This document shows positions 10,065 through 20,166 of a stretch of DNA of 64,000 nt, piece by piece. How positions within the stretch are numbered: position 1 is the stretch's first letter; each line of letters opens with the position of its first letter. The notes under the pieces were generated by a model. That model worked only from the letters and a program-made list of their open reading frames with translations, made no database searches and was not told where the DNA came from. Made by a program: the position numbers and the translations under genes. Source of the stretch: Nitratireductor kimnyeongensis (GTDB taxonomy: Bacteria; Pseudomonadota; Alphaproteobacteria; Rhizobiales; Rhizobiaceae); the NCBI RefSeq assembly GCF_019891395.1, contig NZ_CP078143.1, positions 372,001 through 436,000 on the forward strand. Reading direction: 5' to 3'.

Positions 10065-11738
10065 TCAGGAAACCGCCTCGCTGCCCCTGAGAAGCCGCTG
10101 GGCGGCGGCGCGTGCCTCGTCGGTCACGGTGGCACCGGCCAGCATGCGGGCAATTTCCTCCTGCCTCGCATCCGTATCCATGACCGAAACGCCCGTGGCG
10201 ACCCGGTCCGTGTCGCCGCTCTTGGCGATCAGGTAATGCGTCCCCGCACGTGCGGCCACCTGGGGTGCATGGGTCACCGATAGCACCTGAATGCGCTCGG
10301 AAAGCCGAGAGAGCCGCTGGCCAATGGCGTCCGCCACCGCGCCGCCCACGCCGGTGTCGATTTCGTCAAACACGAGCGTCGGTGCCGAGCCCCGGTCGGC
10401 CAGCACCACCTTGAGCGCGAGCAGAAAGCGCGAAAGCTCACCGCCAGAGGCAACCTTCATCATCGGACCTGCGCGCGTGCCGGGATTGGTGCGCACCCAG
10501 AACTCCACATGATCGATGCCGTCTTCCCCACGGTCGTCCGCTTCGGTGGCAATCTCGACGATGAATTCCGCCCGCTCGAGCTTGAGCGCCGGCAGTTCCG
10601 CCATCACCGCCTTGCTAAGTGAGGCGGCGGTCTCGCGGCGCAATTGCGAAAGCTCGGTCGCAGCCGCGTCATAAGTCGTGACCGCCACCTTCGCTTGTTG
10701 CTCCAACGCTGCCAGCCGCTCTTCGCCGGCGTCCAGCTCATCCAGATCACCCACCATGCGCGCGCAAAGTTCAGCCAGGTCATCCACCTGCACATTGTGT
10801 TTACGGGCTGCCGCGCGCAGCGCAAAAAGCCGCTCCTCCGTATCCTCAAGCCGCTGCGGGTCGAACTCGGTTGCCCGCATAGCCTCATCCACGGCCGATT
10901 GTGCGGCGTCGAGCGAAAGAAGCGCCGAATCAAGCGGCTCGATGATGCCGTCCAGAAGACCCGGCGCATCCTCTGCCTTGCGCTGCAAGCGGCGCAGAAG
11001 GCTGGAGAGTTGCGACACGGGCGACGCATTGCCCGAAAGCACCTCCTGCGCATCGGATATATCGCTGGCGATCTTCTCGGCGCGCATCATACCCGCGCGC
11101 TCTTCCGCAAGCACTGCCTCTTCATCCGTGCGCGGGTCGAGCTTTGAAAGCTCCTCCACCGAAGCCCTCAGGAAATCGGCCTCGCGCGCCGCCGCTTCCA
11201 CGCGTGCCCGGTGCCGCGCCAGCTCCTGCTCGCATTTGCGCAGATCGCGCCATGCAAGCCGCACGCGCGCAACAGCGTCACCATGTCCGCCAAAAGCATC
11301 GAGAAGATCGCGGTGAATGCTCGCATCCACCAGCGCACGCTCGTCATGCTGGCCATGTATCTCCACCAGTTGCCGCCCCACCTGGCGCATCAGCGCCACG
11401 CTCGAAGGCTGGTCATTGATGAACACCCGTGTGCGCCCGTCCGCGCTCTGCACGCGGCGCAGGATAACATCGCCCTCATCGTCGATGGCGTTCTCGGCAA
11501 GCAGGGCGCGCACCGGATGCGAGGCCGGCAGGTCGAAAACAGCGATCACCTGCCCCTGGTCCGCACCATGGCGCACCAACGATGCATCGCCGCGCCCGCC
11601 AAGCGCGAGCGAAAGAGAATCAAGAAGAATGGATTTGCCTGCACCGGTTTCACCGGTGAGCACCGAAAGCCCGCCGGAGAAATCCATGTCGAGGCGTTCA
11701 ATCAGGACGATATCGCGGATCGACAGATGACACAGCAT
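10065..11738 (-). CDS. recN: DNA repair protein RecN
   Basis: RecN is an SMC-like ATPase that holds broken DNA ends during recombinational repair. The 557-residue protein has Walker A at residues 29-36 (GETGAGKS), a long central coiled-coil region, the ABC signature (VASGGELSRF) and Walker B (LVFDEIDTGVGG) near the C-terminus. I chose the ATG at 11738 because the family starts directly with the beta strand leading to Walker A (MLCHLSIRDIVLIE); a frame from 11786 overlaps bamD and is not supported. It lies 8 bp downstream of bamD, so it is probably in the same transcript. No LexA box was recognised. Confidence 0.93.
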   Translation of the reverse strand: MLCHLSIRDIVLIERLDMDFSGGLSVLTGETGAGKSILLDSLSLALGGRGDASLVRHGADQGQVIAVFDLPASHPVRALLAENAIDDEGDVILRRVQSADGRTRVFINDQPSSVALMRQVGRQLVEIHGQHDERALVDASIHRDLLDAFGGHGDAVARVRLAWRDLRKCEQELARHRARVEAAAREADFLRASVEELSKLDPRTDEEAVLAEERAGMMRAEKIASDISDAQEVLSGNASPVSQLSSLLRRLQRKAEDAPGLLDGIIEPLDSALLSLDAAQSAVDEAMRATEFDPQRLEDTEERLFALRAAARKHNVQVDDLAELCARMVGDLDELDAGEERLAALEQQAKVAVTTYDAAATELSQLRRETAASLSKAVMAELPALKLERAEFIVEIATEADDRGEDGIDHVEFWVRTNPGTRAGPMMKVASGGELSRFLLALKVVLADRGSAPTLVFDEIDTGVGGAVADAIGQRLSRLSERIQVLSVTHAPQVAARAGTHYLIAKSGDTDRVATGVSVMDTDARQEEIARMLAGATVTDEARAAAQRLLRGSEAVS

Positions 11739-11746
11739 GGTTCGGG

Positions 11747-12613
11747 TCAGCCGCCCAGAATCGCTGCTCCAGCCTTGGAGATCCACGAACCGGTGTTCTC
11801 ACGCGGTTCCAGTCCGCCAGACTGCAGGAGGGCGTACGAGTCCTTGTACCAGTCACTGTCAGGGAAGTTATGCCCCAGCACCGCCGCAGCCGTTTGAGCT
11901 TCCGAAACAAGTCCCATCGCGTAATAGGATTCCGTCAGGCGTGCCAGCGCTTCTTCGACATGGCGCGTATTGGGATAACTTTCCACGACACCGCGAAAAC
12001 GCCGCACCGCGGCAACGTATTCGCGCCGTTCAAGATAGTAGCGCCCAATCTGCATTTCCTTGCCCGCGAGCTGATCGCGCGAAAACCGGATCTTGGCCTG
12101 TGCATCCTCGACATATTCCGAATCGGGCCAGCGCTGCACAACCTCTTCCATCGCTTCAAGCGTAAGGCGAGCTTCGCGCTGATCCTGGGTCACGTCGCGA
12201 ATTTGGCGGAAATAGCTTAACCCCACGAGATATTGCGCATAGGCCGCATCTTCCGTGGTTGGATAAAGCGCCACATAGCGCTTACCGCCATTGATCGCCT
12301 CATCGTAATTGCCCTGCCGGTAATTGGCGAACGTGTTCATCACCATCGCCTTGCGGGCATATTCCGAATAGGGATGCTGCCGGTCGATGGACTCGAACTT
12401 GGCGCTCGCCTCCTTCAGACGGCCGGCATTCATGTTCGCCAGCGCCTGATTGTAGAGCACGTCAGCCGGATCCGTCTGCTCGACATAGGTCGACAGGTCC
12501 AGGTCTTTCTCGGCATTGCACGCAGCAAGAAGAAGCGAAACGCCAAGCACCGAAGCCGCGGTAACGGCCACCTTGCCTGTCCTGGTCATGCCGGCAACAA
12601 AAGTTGAACGCAT
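11747..12613 (-). CDS. bamD: Outer-membrane assembly lipoprotein BamD
   Basis: BamD is the essential lipoprotein of the BAM complex, which folds beta-barrel proteins into the outer membrane. The 288-residue product has a signal peptide with lipobox LLAAC (C32 as numbered from the first ATG) followed by TPR repeats, including the [13 protein letters not shown] unit. A second ATG at residue 9 would give a more usual signal-peptide length. It lies 146 bp downstream of lpxC and 8 bp upstream of recN, so an outer-membrane lipid gene and an outer-membrane protein-assembly gene are neighbours. Confidence 0.93.
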   Translation of the reverse strand: MRSTFVAGMTRTGKVAVTAASVLGVSLLLAACNAEKDLDLSTYVEQTDPADVLYNQALANMNAGRLKEASAKFESIDRQHPYSEYARKAMVMNTFANYRQGNYDEAINGGKRYVALYPTTEDAAYAQYLVGLSYFRQIRDVTQDQREARLTLEAMEEVVQRWPDSEYVEDAQAKIRFSRDQLAGKEMQIGRYYLERREYVAAVRRFRGVVESYPNTRHVEEALARLTESYYAMGLVSEAQTAAAVLGHNFPDSDWYKDSYALLQSGGLEPRENTGSWISKAGAAILGG

Positions 12614-12759
12614 TTCGCCTCTCGCAAACGGAAAATCAATTTCGGAACGCAGTCATAGAGCATATGACCGCCATGCGGCAACGCTATTGCCTGCCAATCG
12701 TACAATTTTGTGGCGTCTGAGTGGGAAAGCCCGCCGGAAGATCCGGAAAGATGTGGGGC

Positions 12760-13698
12760 TCAGAGTGTCCAGGGAGCATAAACCGGCGCGCTGACAGCCA
12801 CCATCTCGGCCCGACGCCCCTGCTCACGGCGCGTGGTCTCAACGATCTCATAAGCAGAGCGATCGGTCAGAAGATGCCGCAGCGCGGCCGCATTGAGACG
12901 GTGACCACCACGATAGGAACGAAAGCAGCCGATAAAGCGCGCACCGGCCAGAGCGAGATCACCGACCGCATCGAGCATCTTGTGGCGCACGAACTCGTCG
13001 GGATAGCGCAGGCCTTCCATGTTGATGACCTTGTGATCCTCGCCGATCACGACAGAGTTCTCGAGCGAAGAACCCAGCGCATACCCAGCGGCCCAAAGAC
13101 GCTCGACATCCTTGATGAACCCAAAGGTGCGCGCGCGTGCAACTTCTTGTCGGAAATTCGCGGCGTTCAGGTCAAGGCCCAGCGACTGGCGACCGATTGC
13201 CGGTGTCTCAAAGTCTATTTCGACCTCGAAGCGCGTACCGTCATATGGACGGAATTCCGCCCAGGAGCCGCCATTGTCGGTCCGCACAGGCTTCACGACG
13301 CGAATATAGCGGCGCTTGACGGAAAGCGTGGCGATGCCGGCTTGTTCAAACGCATCCACAAAGCCGATGGCGCTGCCGTCGAGAACAGGCACCTCGCTGC
13401 CGTCGATCTCTATGACCACATTGTCAATTCCGACTGCCAGAAGAGCGGCCATGAGGTGCTCAACGGTAGCGACGGATTCGCCACGCGCGTCACCAAGGGC
13501 CGTGCAGAGGTCTGTCTGGCAAACTTCGGAGGCAAGAGCGCGAATCACGCGACCGCTACCCGCTTCATCGATGCGCTGAAAGACGATCCCGGTGTCGGGC
13601 TCGGCGGGGGAGAAGTGAATGGAGACGGGCTTGCCGCTGTGGACACCGATGCCCGAGAGCGAGCAGCGTGCTTTGAGTGTCGTCTGATATTCGAGCAA
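12760..13698 (-). CDS. lpxC: UDP-3-O-acyl-N-acetylglucosamine deacetylase LpxC
   Basis: LpxC performs the committed step of lipid A synthesis, a zinc-dependent deacetylation. The 312-residue protein contains the zinc ligands H81 (VEHLMAAL), H239 and D243 (HKMLDAVGD), and the catalytic H266 (GGHRLNA). The frame begins with TTG (LEYQTTLKA); no ATG or GTG lies between it and the in-frame stop 17 codons upstream, so a TTG start is the simplest reading. A GGGG element lies about 7 bases ahead. It is separated from ftsZ by a 276-bp gap containing the ftsZ terminator, so it probably has its own promoter. Confidence 0.93.
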   Translation of the reverse strand: MLEYQTTLKARCSLSGIGVHSGKPVSIHFSPAEPDTGIVFQRIDEAGSGRVIRALASEVCQTDLCTALGDARGESVATVEHLMAALLAVGIDNVVIEIDGSEVPVLDGSAIGFVDAFEQAGIATLSVKRRYIRVVKPVRTDNGGSWAEFRPYDGTRFEVEIDFETPAIGRQSLGLDLNAANFRQEVARARTFGFIKDVERLWAAGYALGSSLENSVVIGEDHKVINMEGLRYPDEFVRHKMLDAVGDLALAGARFIGCFRSYRGGHRLNAAALRHLLTDRSAYEIVETTRREQGRRAEMVAVSAPVYAPWTL

Positions 13699-13918
13699 AA
13701 TGGTCCCCGTGAGCTCTTCAAGGCCGCGCGTCTCAGCGCCGGTTTGTCCAAAGTTTCAGGACGACACCCCCAAAATGCGTCCCACACCCCACCGTTATTC
13801 GCAACGAAAGATAATGTCGCGGAATACAGACTCCAAATCACGCTTTCTTACTTCATGTTACGGCATAAGAAAAATACAAGAGTCCTATAACTTTTTGAAT
13901 TATTTACCTAATTTTAAC

Positions 13919-13944
13919 AAAAAGGGGGATGCGCCGCATCCCCC
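13919..13944 (-). terminator. Rho-independent terminator after ftsZ
   Basis: GGGGATGCG (13925-13933) and CGCATCCCC (13935-13943) form a nearly loopless, very GC-rich hairpin, extended by one more G-C pair. On the minus strand it is followed by TTTTT (complement of 13919-13923). It lies about 30 bp after the ftsZ stop and marks the end of the main division transcript before lpxC. Confidence 0.85.
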
Positions 13945-13974
13945 CTGTGAAAGGTTTGTAACAGAGTTTATCGC

Positions 13975-15681
13975 CTAGTTAGCTTGCCGGCGAAGAAAAG
14001 CGGGAATCTCCAGGTGATCTTCTTCCTGAACATTCCGTGACTGGGTGGTGAGCCGACCATGCTCATCCAGGCGTCCCTGCCGCGGTGCATAAAGGTGTCC
14101 CTCGCTCTCCGGCGCGCGGCGCGACTGCGGTGCAGCCTGACGCAGTTTCGGTTCACGCGGCTGCTCGGCATAACCTTGTTCGCCATCGCGGCGGGAAAGC
14201 CCGTGGGTGAGTCGTTTGATCAACCCCATCGGCCCACGGTCTTCGTGCTCCTGCGTTTTTGCTTCCATCTCGGCTTTCACCACCGGCGGAAAGTCTTCAA
14301 CGCGGGGCATGCGGGGAGCCGAAACCTGCTCCTCCTCGACACGCATCTGGGGCTGCGGTTCGCTGTGCTCGGCAACCGGTGCCGGCTGAACCTGCTTGGG
14401 CGCCGGAGCAGCGGCTCGCGGTGCGGGCTGTACCGGCTGGGCATTGCGGAAGAGAGAACTTTGCGGCTGAAAACCACCATTGCTCATAACCGGTCGTGCA
14501 GTCTGTGAGGCCGCCGGTGCCGCAGCTGGTGCCGTTACAGGCGTAGCAGCAGGTTCAGCTGTTGTACGCTCAGCCTGGCGAATGGCCTCTGCCACCGGAT
14601 CAACAGCGGGCTGCGGCTTCGCCTCAACGGCGGCCGCTGCGGGTCGCTGGGATTCAATACTACGCGGCTGCTGCATGGGACGAGCGGCCGTGGCAGGCGC
14701 GGAAATTTCAGCAGCCGACTTGTCGATTCCAGTCGCCACGACAGACACGCGGATCACGCCTTCCAGATCTTCGTCGAAGGTCGCACCGAGAATGATGTTC
14801 GCGTCCGGATCCACTTCCTCGCGAATGCGGGTTGCCGCCTCATCCACCTCGAAGAGGGTCAGGTCCCGGCCGCCGGTAATCGAGATCAGAAGGCCACGCG
14901 CGCCCTTCATGGAGCTTTCGTCCAGCAGAGGATTGGCGATGGCAGCTTCGGCAGCAGCCATTGCCCGGCCTTCGCCGGAAGCCTCGCCCGTCCCCATCAT
15001 GGCCTTGCCCATCTCGCGCATCACCGAACGCACGTCAGCGAAGTCGAGATTGATCAGGCCTTCCTTGACCATCAGGTCGGTGATGCAGGCAACACCCGAA
15101 TAGAGGACCTGGTCCGCCATCGCGAAAGCGTCGGCGAAGGTGGTCTTGTCATTGGCGATGCGGAAGAGGTTCTGGTTCGGAATGACGATCAGCGTGTCGA
15201 CGCATTTCTGCAGTTCCTCGATGCCGGCTTCCGCCGTCTTCATGCGGCGCTGGCCTTCGAAGTGGAACGGCTTGGTGACGACACCAACGGTAAGGATGCC
15301 TTTTTCGCGGGCAGCGCGCGCCACCACGGGAGCCGCACCCGTGCCGGTGCCGCCGCCCATGCCGGCGGTCACGAAGCACATATGGGTCGAGGACAGGTGA
15401 TCGACCAGCTCGTCGATGCATTCTTCGGCGGCGGCCTTGCCGACTTCCGGCTGTGAACCGGCACCCAGTCCTTCAGTCACGGCAGCGCCGAGCTGAATCA
15501 GGCGTTCCGCCTTGGACTGGGTCAGCGCTTGTGCGTCGGTATTGGCGACGACGAACTCGACGCCCCGCAAGCCCGCATTGATCATGTTGTTGACGGCATT
15601 GCCGCCCCCGCCCCCGACACCGAACACGGTGATGCGTGGCTTCAGCTCGGTAATATCCGGCTTCTGCAGATTGATAGTCAT
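13975..15681 (-). CDS. ftsZ: Cell division protein FtsZ
   Basis: FtsZ is the tubulin-like GTPase that forms the division ring. The 568-residue protein has the tubulin signature GGGTGTG (109-115) and a GTPase core to about residue 325. A very long Pro/Ala/Gln-rich linker follows (about 330-555), then the conserved C-terminal peptide [10 protein letters not shown], which binds FtsA and other partners. A long linker is typical of alphaproteobacteria. It follows ftsA by 66 bp and ends at a strong terminator. Confidence 0.97.
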   Translation of the reverse strand: MTINLQKPDITELKPRITVFGVGGGGGNAVNNMINAGLRGVEFVVANTDAQALTQSKAERLIQLGAAVTEGLGAGSQPEVGKAAAEECIDELVDHLSSTHMCFVTAGMGGGTGTGAAPVVARAAREKGILTVGVVTKPFHFEGQRRMKTAEAGIEELQKCVDTLIVIPNQNLFRIANDKTTFADAFAMADQVLYSGVACITDLMVKEGLINLDFADVRSVMREMGKAMMGTGEASGEGRAMAAAEAAIANPLLDESSMKGARGLLISITGGRDLTLFEVDEAATRIREEVDPDANIILGATFDEDLEGVIRVSVVATGIDKSAAEISAPATAARPMQQPRSIESQRPAAAAVEAKPQPAVDPVAEAIRQAERTTAEPAATPVTAPAAAPAASQTARPVMSNGGFQPQSSLFRNAQPVQPAPRAAAPAPKQVQPAPVAEHSEPQPQMRVEEEQVSAPRMPRVEDFPPVVKAEMEAKTQEHEDRGPMGLIKRLTHGLSRRDGEQGYAEQPREPKLRQAAPQSRRAPESEGHLYAPRQGRLDEHGRLTTQSRNVQEEDHLEIPAFLRRQAN

Positions 15682-15747
15682 TGTCCTCGTCCTTTCCGCC
15701 TTTGCCGCCGCCTCGCCGCCGCGGTCGTCATTTGGGGCGCGCCCCCG

Positions 15748-17064
15748 CTAGAAGTTGCTTTTCAGCCATTGGCTGACGCGCTGGAACCGGCCGCCAGTGC
15801 CGGTCGCGCGAGTGAATATGCCGCTCTTTCCGCTGCGGCCACGGTTTTCGAACTCCGCTACTTGCGGATAAATCAGCAGCCCCACGGATGCGGAAAAGGC
15901 CGCCCCCTTGGCCGCTTCGGGCAACCCAGCCACGCCGAGCGGGCGCCCTAGCCGGACATTGCGCCCAAACAACCGCCGGGTGGCTTCCGGAAGCCCCACC
16001 AGCTGGCTCGCCCCGCCCGTCAGAACCACGCGGCGGCCCACAAGGCCGCCATAGCCGGAGCGGTTGAGCTTGTCGCGCACCATCTCCAGCGTTTCCTCGA
16101 TCCGCGCGCGGATGATCCTTGTCATCACCGCGCGCGGCACCTGGATCGGTTGTTCGCTCGGATCCGCACCCATCGGGTGGATCGAAACGATATCCCTGTC
16201 GTCGCTCGAAGAGATCAGCGCCGACCCGTGCATCACCTTCAAACGCTCCGCATCCTCGACCCGCGCCGATAGCCCACGCACCAGGTCCATCGTCACATGG
16301 TTGCCACCCACCGGCAGCGCATCGGCCCACACGAATTTCCCCTCAGCAAAAACGGAGATCGTCGTCGTTCCGCCGCCCATGTCGATACAGGCCGCACCCA
16401 TCTGCGCCTCGTCATCCACCAGCGCCGCCAGCCCGCTTGCATAGGGCGTTGCCACCATGCGCTCGACCGAGAGATGCGAGCGGTTTATGCAAAGTTCCAG
16501 ATTGCGCAATGGCGCCGCATCGGCTGTCAGGATGTGCATGTCGACGCCAAGCTCTGAACCGACCATTCCGCGCGGATCGCGAATGCCGCGCTCGGCGTCG
16601 AGGCTGAACCCGGTCGCCAGCGAATGCACCACTTCGCGCTCGATCTCCAACCCCTGCCGCGCACCGGCCGCGAGAACGCGGTTGATGTCGGACTGGGCAA
16701 CCTCATGCCCCCCGAGATTGATGGAGGCCGAGATGGTTTCACTGCGCAGCCGGCCCGCCGATACGTTGACGATCAGCGAATCCACCGTCAGCCCCGCCAT
16801 ACGCTCGGCAGCGTCCACAGCCAGCCGGATCGCTTCTTCGGCCCGGTCGAGATCGACGATCACACCGGACTTCATGCCCTGTGATTGCTGATGCCCGATG
16901 CCGATGACCTTCACACGATGTGTGCGGTGCCGCAGCGCCCGTCCCTCTTCCGCCGGCATGAGCCTGGCGATGATGCAGCAGACCTTGCTTGATCCGACGT
17001 CGAGCACCGTGATGATGCCGGAGCGGCGGGCAGCGCCTTTCTTGGTATCTGATAACCAGCTCAT
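15748..17064 (-). CDS. ftsA: Cell division protein FtsA
   Basis: FtsA is the actin-like ATPase that tethers FtsZ filaments to the membrane. The 438-residue protein starts its fold with ITVLDVGSSKVCCIIARL (phosphate 1 motif) and has the second phosphate motif in CIDMGGGTTTISVF. The C-terminus (FQRVSQWLKSNF) is the amphipathic membrane-targeting helix. The ATG overlaps the ftsQ stop by four bases, so translation is coupled. Confidence 0.96.
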   Translation of the reverse strand: MSWLSDTKKGAARRSGIITVLDVGSSKVCCIIARLMPAEEGRALRHRTHRVKVIGIGHQQSQGMKSGVIVDLDRAEEAIRLAVDAAERMAGLTVDSLIVNVSAGRLRSETISASINLGGHEVAQSDINRVLAAGARQGLEIEREVVHSLATGFSLDAERGIRDPRGMVGSELGVDMHILTADAAPLRNLELCINRSHLSVERMVATPYASGLAALVDDEAQMGAACIDMGGGTTTISVFAEGKFVWADALPVGGNHVTMDLVRGLSARVEDAERLKVMHGSALISSSDDRDIVSIHPMGADPSEQPIQVPRAVMTRIIRARIEETLEMVRDKLNRSGYGGLVGRRVVLTGGASQLVGLPEATRRLFGRNVRLGRPLGVAGLPEAAKGAAFSASVGLLIYPQVAEFENRGRSGKSGIFTRATGTGGRFQRVSQWLKSNF

Positions 17065-17981
17065 ATCTGCGCCCCGTCTGCAATTCGCGTCTTGTAGCGC
17101 TCACGCATCGCGTCCTGGTGCGCCTTCGCAGCCTCTTCCGAGAGACCGATCGCCATGCGATCGGGCAGCCGCATGTCCACCGAAGTGATATCGCGCGACA
17201 GAAGACCATTCTTGCGATCGAGGGCCGCGAGCGTCGCCAGTGTCAGCGCCTCGTTCTTCTCGGGCAGCTTCACGGTCACGCCGTTCTTCAGCCGAAGATC
17301 CCACCGCCGGTCTCCGACACGAATATAGGCCCGCACCTCGCTGGCAACGGAAGGATGTCGGGCGACTTTGGCAATGAACTCAGGTCCGGCCACGCGCGCA
17401 CCAACACCGATCACCATCGGCAGCGCCGTATACCGGCCGCCATCGAACGGCGCGATCACGGAGCCATCCTTCTCGATAAGCGAGAGCTCATTGCCATGTT
17501 GCCAGATCGCAAACGCCTTTTTCTCGGTGATATCCACCTCGAGCGTGGCCGGGTAGACCTTGCGCACGGCAACACCTTCGACCCAGGGCAGACCGGAAAC
17601 ACGCTGCCTGGCATTCTCGGCATTGAAACCGACCAGGGCCGTCCAGCCGTTGAGGCCGACCTCTTGCAGAACATCGATTTCAGAAGTTTCCTGATTGCCG
17701 ATCACGTTGACCTGCGCGATGGCAAGCCCGGTGCGCGCGGTGACGCTCTGCAGCACCTGAGGCAGGTGCCCACCAGCAATCACGCCATAAACCACCGTCG
17801 CCCCAAGCAGGACCGCAGACGCGATCGTCGCGCCATGGCGCGGCGCTTCGACTTCCCCTGCATTGACCCTCTGCATGAAGCGCGCCGGACGGCGCAGCCA
17901 GCGCGGCAACACGATGTCGCCTCCGCGAAAGCGTCCGCCGCTCCGGCCCGTTCCGGCTTGAGATGACGTCAGCGAGAACAC
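17061..17981 (-). CDS. ftsQ: Cell division protein FtsQ
   Basis: FtsQ bridges early and late divisome proteins in the periplasm. The 306-residue protein has a basic cytoplasmic N-terminus, one membrane segment (about residues 53-72), a POTRA domain (starting VNVIGNQ) and the FtsQ beta domain ([15 protein letters not shown]). I chose GTG at 17981 because GGAGGA lies 6 bases upstream; a TTG at 18002 is possible. The start overlaps the ddl stop by 13 bp and the stop overlaps ftsA. Confidence 0.93.
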   Translation of the reverse strand: MFSLTSSQAGTGRSGGRFRGGDIVLPRWLRRPARFMQRVNAGEVEAPRHGATIASAVLLGATVVYGVIAGGHLPQVLQSVTARTGLAIAQVNVIGNQETSEIDVLQEVGLNGWTALVGFNAENARQRVSGLPWVEGVAVRKVYPATLEVDITEKKAFAIWQHGNELSLIEKDGSVIAPFDGGRYTALPMVIGVGARVAGPEFIAKVARHPSVASEVRAYIRVGDRRWDLRLKNGVTVKLPEKNEALTLATLAALDRKNGLLSRDITSVDMRLPDRMAIGLSEEAAKAHQDAMRERYKTRIADGAQI

Positions 17982-18895
17982 GAGGCGTCCTCCACAATCC
18001 AACTCAACAATTCACCAAACCCAATTCCCGCCGCAGCGGCGATTTCGGGCACCAGAGAGGTTGGCGTCATGCCGGGCTGCGTGTTCACCTCCAACCAGAC
18101 AAGCTCCCCATCAGCGGATTTGCGATCGTCGAAACGGAAGTCGGACCGGGACACGCCCCGGCAGCCAATAGCCTTGTGTGCCTTAAGGGCCAGTGTTTCT
18201 ATTTTTTGGTAAATATTTGGTGAAATTTTTGCCGGGCATTCGTGTTTTGAGCCCCCGGGGACGTATTTTGAATCATAATCGTAGAAGGCATGCCCGACCG
18301 GGATGATTTCCGCGATACCAAGCACTCGGTCCCCCATCACAGCGCAGGTGAATTCACGTCCTGCAATGTAGCGCTCCACCATCACGCGCTCGCCATATTG
18401 CCATTCGGTGGACCCGATGATCTGCGGCGGGTTGCCCTGCCCCTCGGTGACGATCACCACACCGAAGCTCGACCCTTCATTGACCGGCTTCACCACATAG
18501 GGCGGCGCCATGGGGTGCTCGTTGCCGATCTCGAAACGGTTCACCACCAGTGCATCGGCAACAGGGATGCCTTCCGCCTTCGCCACGATCTTGGCGAGTT
18601 GCTTGTCCATGGCCAGCGCGGATGCGAGCACGCCCGAATGCGTGTAGGGAATATCGAGATATTCGAGAATCCCCTGGATCGCCCCATCCTCACCGAATGG
18701 ACCGTGCAGCGCATTGAAGGCGACGTCAGGACCAAGCTCCGAGAGAACACGCGCCACGTCGCGCCCGACATCGACGCGCGTGACGGCATAGCCCTCAATC
18801 TCGAGAGCATCGGCGCAGGCAGTGCCGGAAGAGAGACTGACCGGTCGCTCAGAGGAAAAACCTCCCATAAGGACGGCAACGTTCTTTCTCTTCAT
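17969..18895 (-). CDS. ddl: D-alanine--D-alanine ligase
   Basis: Ddl joins two D-alanines, with ATP, for the peptidoglycan pentapeptide. The 308-residue protein has an N-terminal substrate domain ([14 protein letters not shown]) and an ATP-grasp domain ([18 protein letters not shown]) ending with metal-binding [11 protein letters not shown]. The ATG at 18895 matches the family N-terminus ([12 protein letters not shown]). It overlaps ftsQ at its 3' end. Upstream there is a 308-bp gap to murB, the largest break in the cluster, so a promoter is likely there. Confidence 0.94.
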   Translation of the reverse strand: MKRKNVAVLMGGFSSERPVSLSSGTACADALEIEGYAVTRVDVGRDVARVLSELGPDVAFNALHGPFGEDGAIQGILEYLDIPYTHSGVLASALAMDKQLAKIVAKAEGIPVADALVVNRFEIGNEHPMAPPYVVKPVNEGSSFGVVIVTEGQGNPPQIIGSTEWQYGERVMVERYIAGREFTCAVMGDRVLGIAEIIPVGHAFYDYDSKYVPGGSKHECPAKISPNIYQKIETLALKAHKAIGCRGVSRSDFRFDDRKSADGELVWLEVNTQPGMTPTSLVPEIAAAAGIGFGELLSWIVEDASCSR

Positions 18896-19203
18896 GGTCC
18901 GGCTACCCCCTTGTCCGGCCGCCCAGAATTTTGGGCGATAAGCTGCATTGGTCGAGTGAGACCTCCTCAACTAGGAAAGCCCCCGACCCGAACGCCGCGA
19001 CTCAAATCAGTGATTACTTATGAGCCAAAGAATCAGAGGTTTGATTCCATGGCAAGGGCTTGAGATTCCCGGAGATTCAATTTTCTGAAAATTTTACACT
19101 TTGTGAACGCGAACACCCGCCCAGGGCAACTTGACAAGGCACGGCTCCACCAGCGTCACAATCAAGGAAGGACTTCGCGTCATGCGAAAGGTTGCATGCG
19201 CCC
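18896..19203 (-). other. Gap between murB and ddl, probable promoter region
   Basis: I see no gene in this 308-bp stretch. It is more AT-rich than its flanks, notably around 19075-19100, where a small palindrome AATTTT-CTG-AAAATT occurs. A weak imperfect hairpin near 19180-19196 (CTTCGC ... GCGAAAG) with little T-tract follows the murB stop. It probably holds the promoter of ddl-ftsQ-ftsA-ftsZ, but I could not identify convincing -35/-10 boxes. Confidence 0.4.
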
Positions 19204-20166
19204 TCAGAGCATTTGCCCCAAAAGCGGATCGATCTCACGCCCTTGCTTGAAATCCCCGATGCGCTTGATCTCCCATTCCAGGCGAATGCCTGAATGCTCA
19301 AGCACACGCGCCCGGACCGTTTCACCGAGATATTCGAGATCGTACCCGCTCGCCGTCCCGGTATTGATCATGAAATTGCAGTGCATCGGCGACATCTGCG
19401 CCCCGCCGATGGTGAGGCCCCGGCATCCCGCCTTGTCCACCTCTTTCCATGCCGATGTCCCGGGCGGATTCTTGAAGGTGGAGCCGCCTGTCTTTTCGCG
19501 TATCGGCTGCACGGTCTCGCGATGATGCTGAACGGCGTCCATCTCTTTCTGGATCGTCTCCCGGTCTTCGGGGTACCCCTCCATCAGGGCCGAGGTGAAG
19601 ATCAGATCCTTTGGCACCGAGGAATGGCGGTAGTCGTATCCCATATCGGCGTTCGAAAAGACGTGCAGTTCGCCTTTCCGGTCGAGCGCGCGCACTTCCA
19701 CGACCCGCTCTCTGGTCTCGACGCCATTGGCGCCCGCATTCATGCGCAGCGCACCGCCCAGCCCGCCCGGTATGCCGTGGTAGAAATGAAATCCACCGAT
19801 GCCCGCCTCCAGCGCTGCTGCCGCGAGCCGCTTGTCGGGGATGGCCGCTCCCGCTCTGATTTGCGTATCGGAAACGATCTCCGCCTGCCCAAAACCCTTG
19901 GCCGACAACCGCACCACGAAGCCGCGTATGCCGCCTTCGCGCACGAGCAGGTTCGAACCGATCCCCACCATGGTCACCGGAATGTCTTCCGGCACCGCCT
20001 TCAGGAAGGCAGCCAGATCCTCCTCATCGGCAGGCTGAAACAGCGCGTCCGCCGGACCGCCGGCGCGAAACCAGGTGATCTTGTCCATACCCGCGTCGGA
20101 CGTCAGACGCCCTCGCAGTCCCGACAATCGGTCTCCAAGACGGTCGAGAAGCGCGGCACCACTCAT
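19204..20166 (-). CDS. murB: UDP-N-acetylenolpyruvoylglucosamine reductase MurB
   Basis: MurB is the FAD enzyme that reduces UDP-GlcNAc-enolpyruvate to UDP-MurNAc. The 320-residue protein has the FAD-binding segment ([16 protein letters not shown]), the [20 protein letters not shown] block and the catalytic-serine region [10 protein letters not shown]. The ATG at 20166 has GGAGG 8-9 bases upstream and overlaps the murC stop by four bases. A longer frame from 20259 lies inside murC and was rejected. Confidence 0.95.
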   Translation of the reverse strand: MSGAALLDRLGDRLSGLRGRLTSDAGMDKITWFRAGGPADALFQPADEEDLAAFLKAVPEDIPVTMVGIGSNLLVREGGIRGFVVRLSAKGFGQAEIVSDTQIRAGAAIPDKRLAAAALEAGIGGFHFYHGIPGGLGGALRMNAGANGVETRERVVEVRALDRKGELHVFSNADMGYDYRHSSVPKDLIFTSALMEGYPEDRETIQKEMDAVQHHRETVQPIREKTGGSTFKNPPGTSAWKEVDKAGCRGLTIGGAQMSPMHCNFMINTGTASGYDLEYLGETVRARVLEHSGIRLEWEIKRIGDFKQGREIDPLLGQML

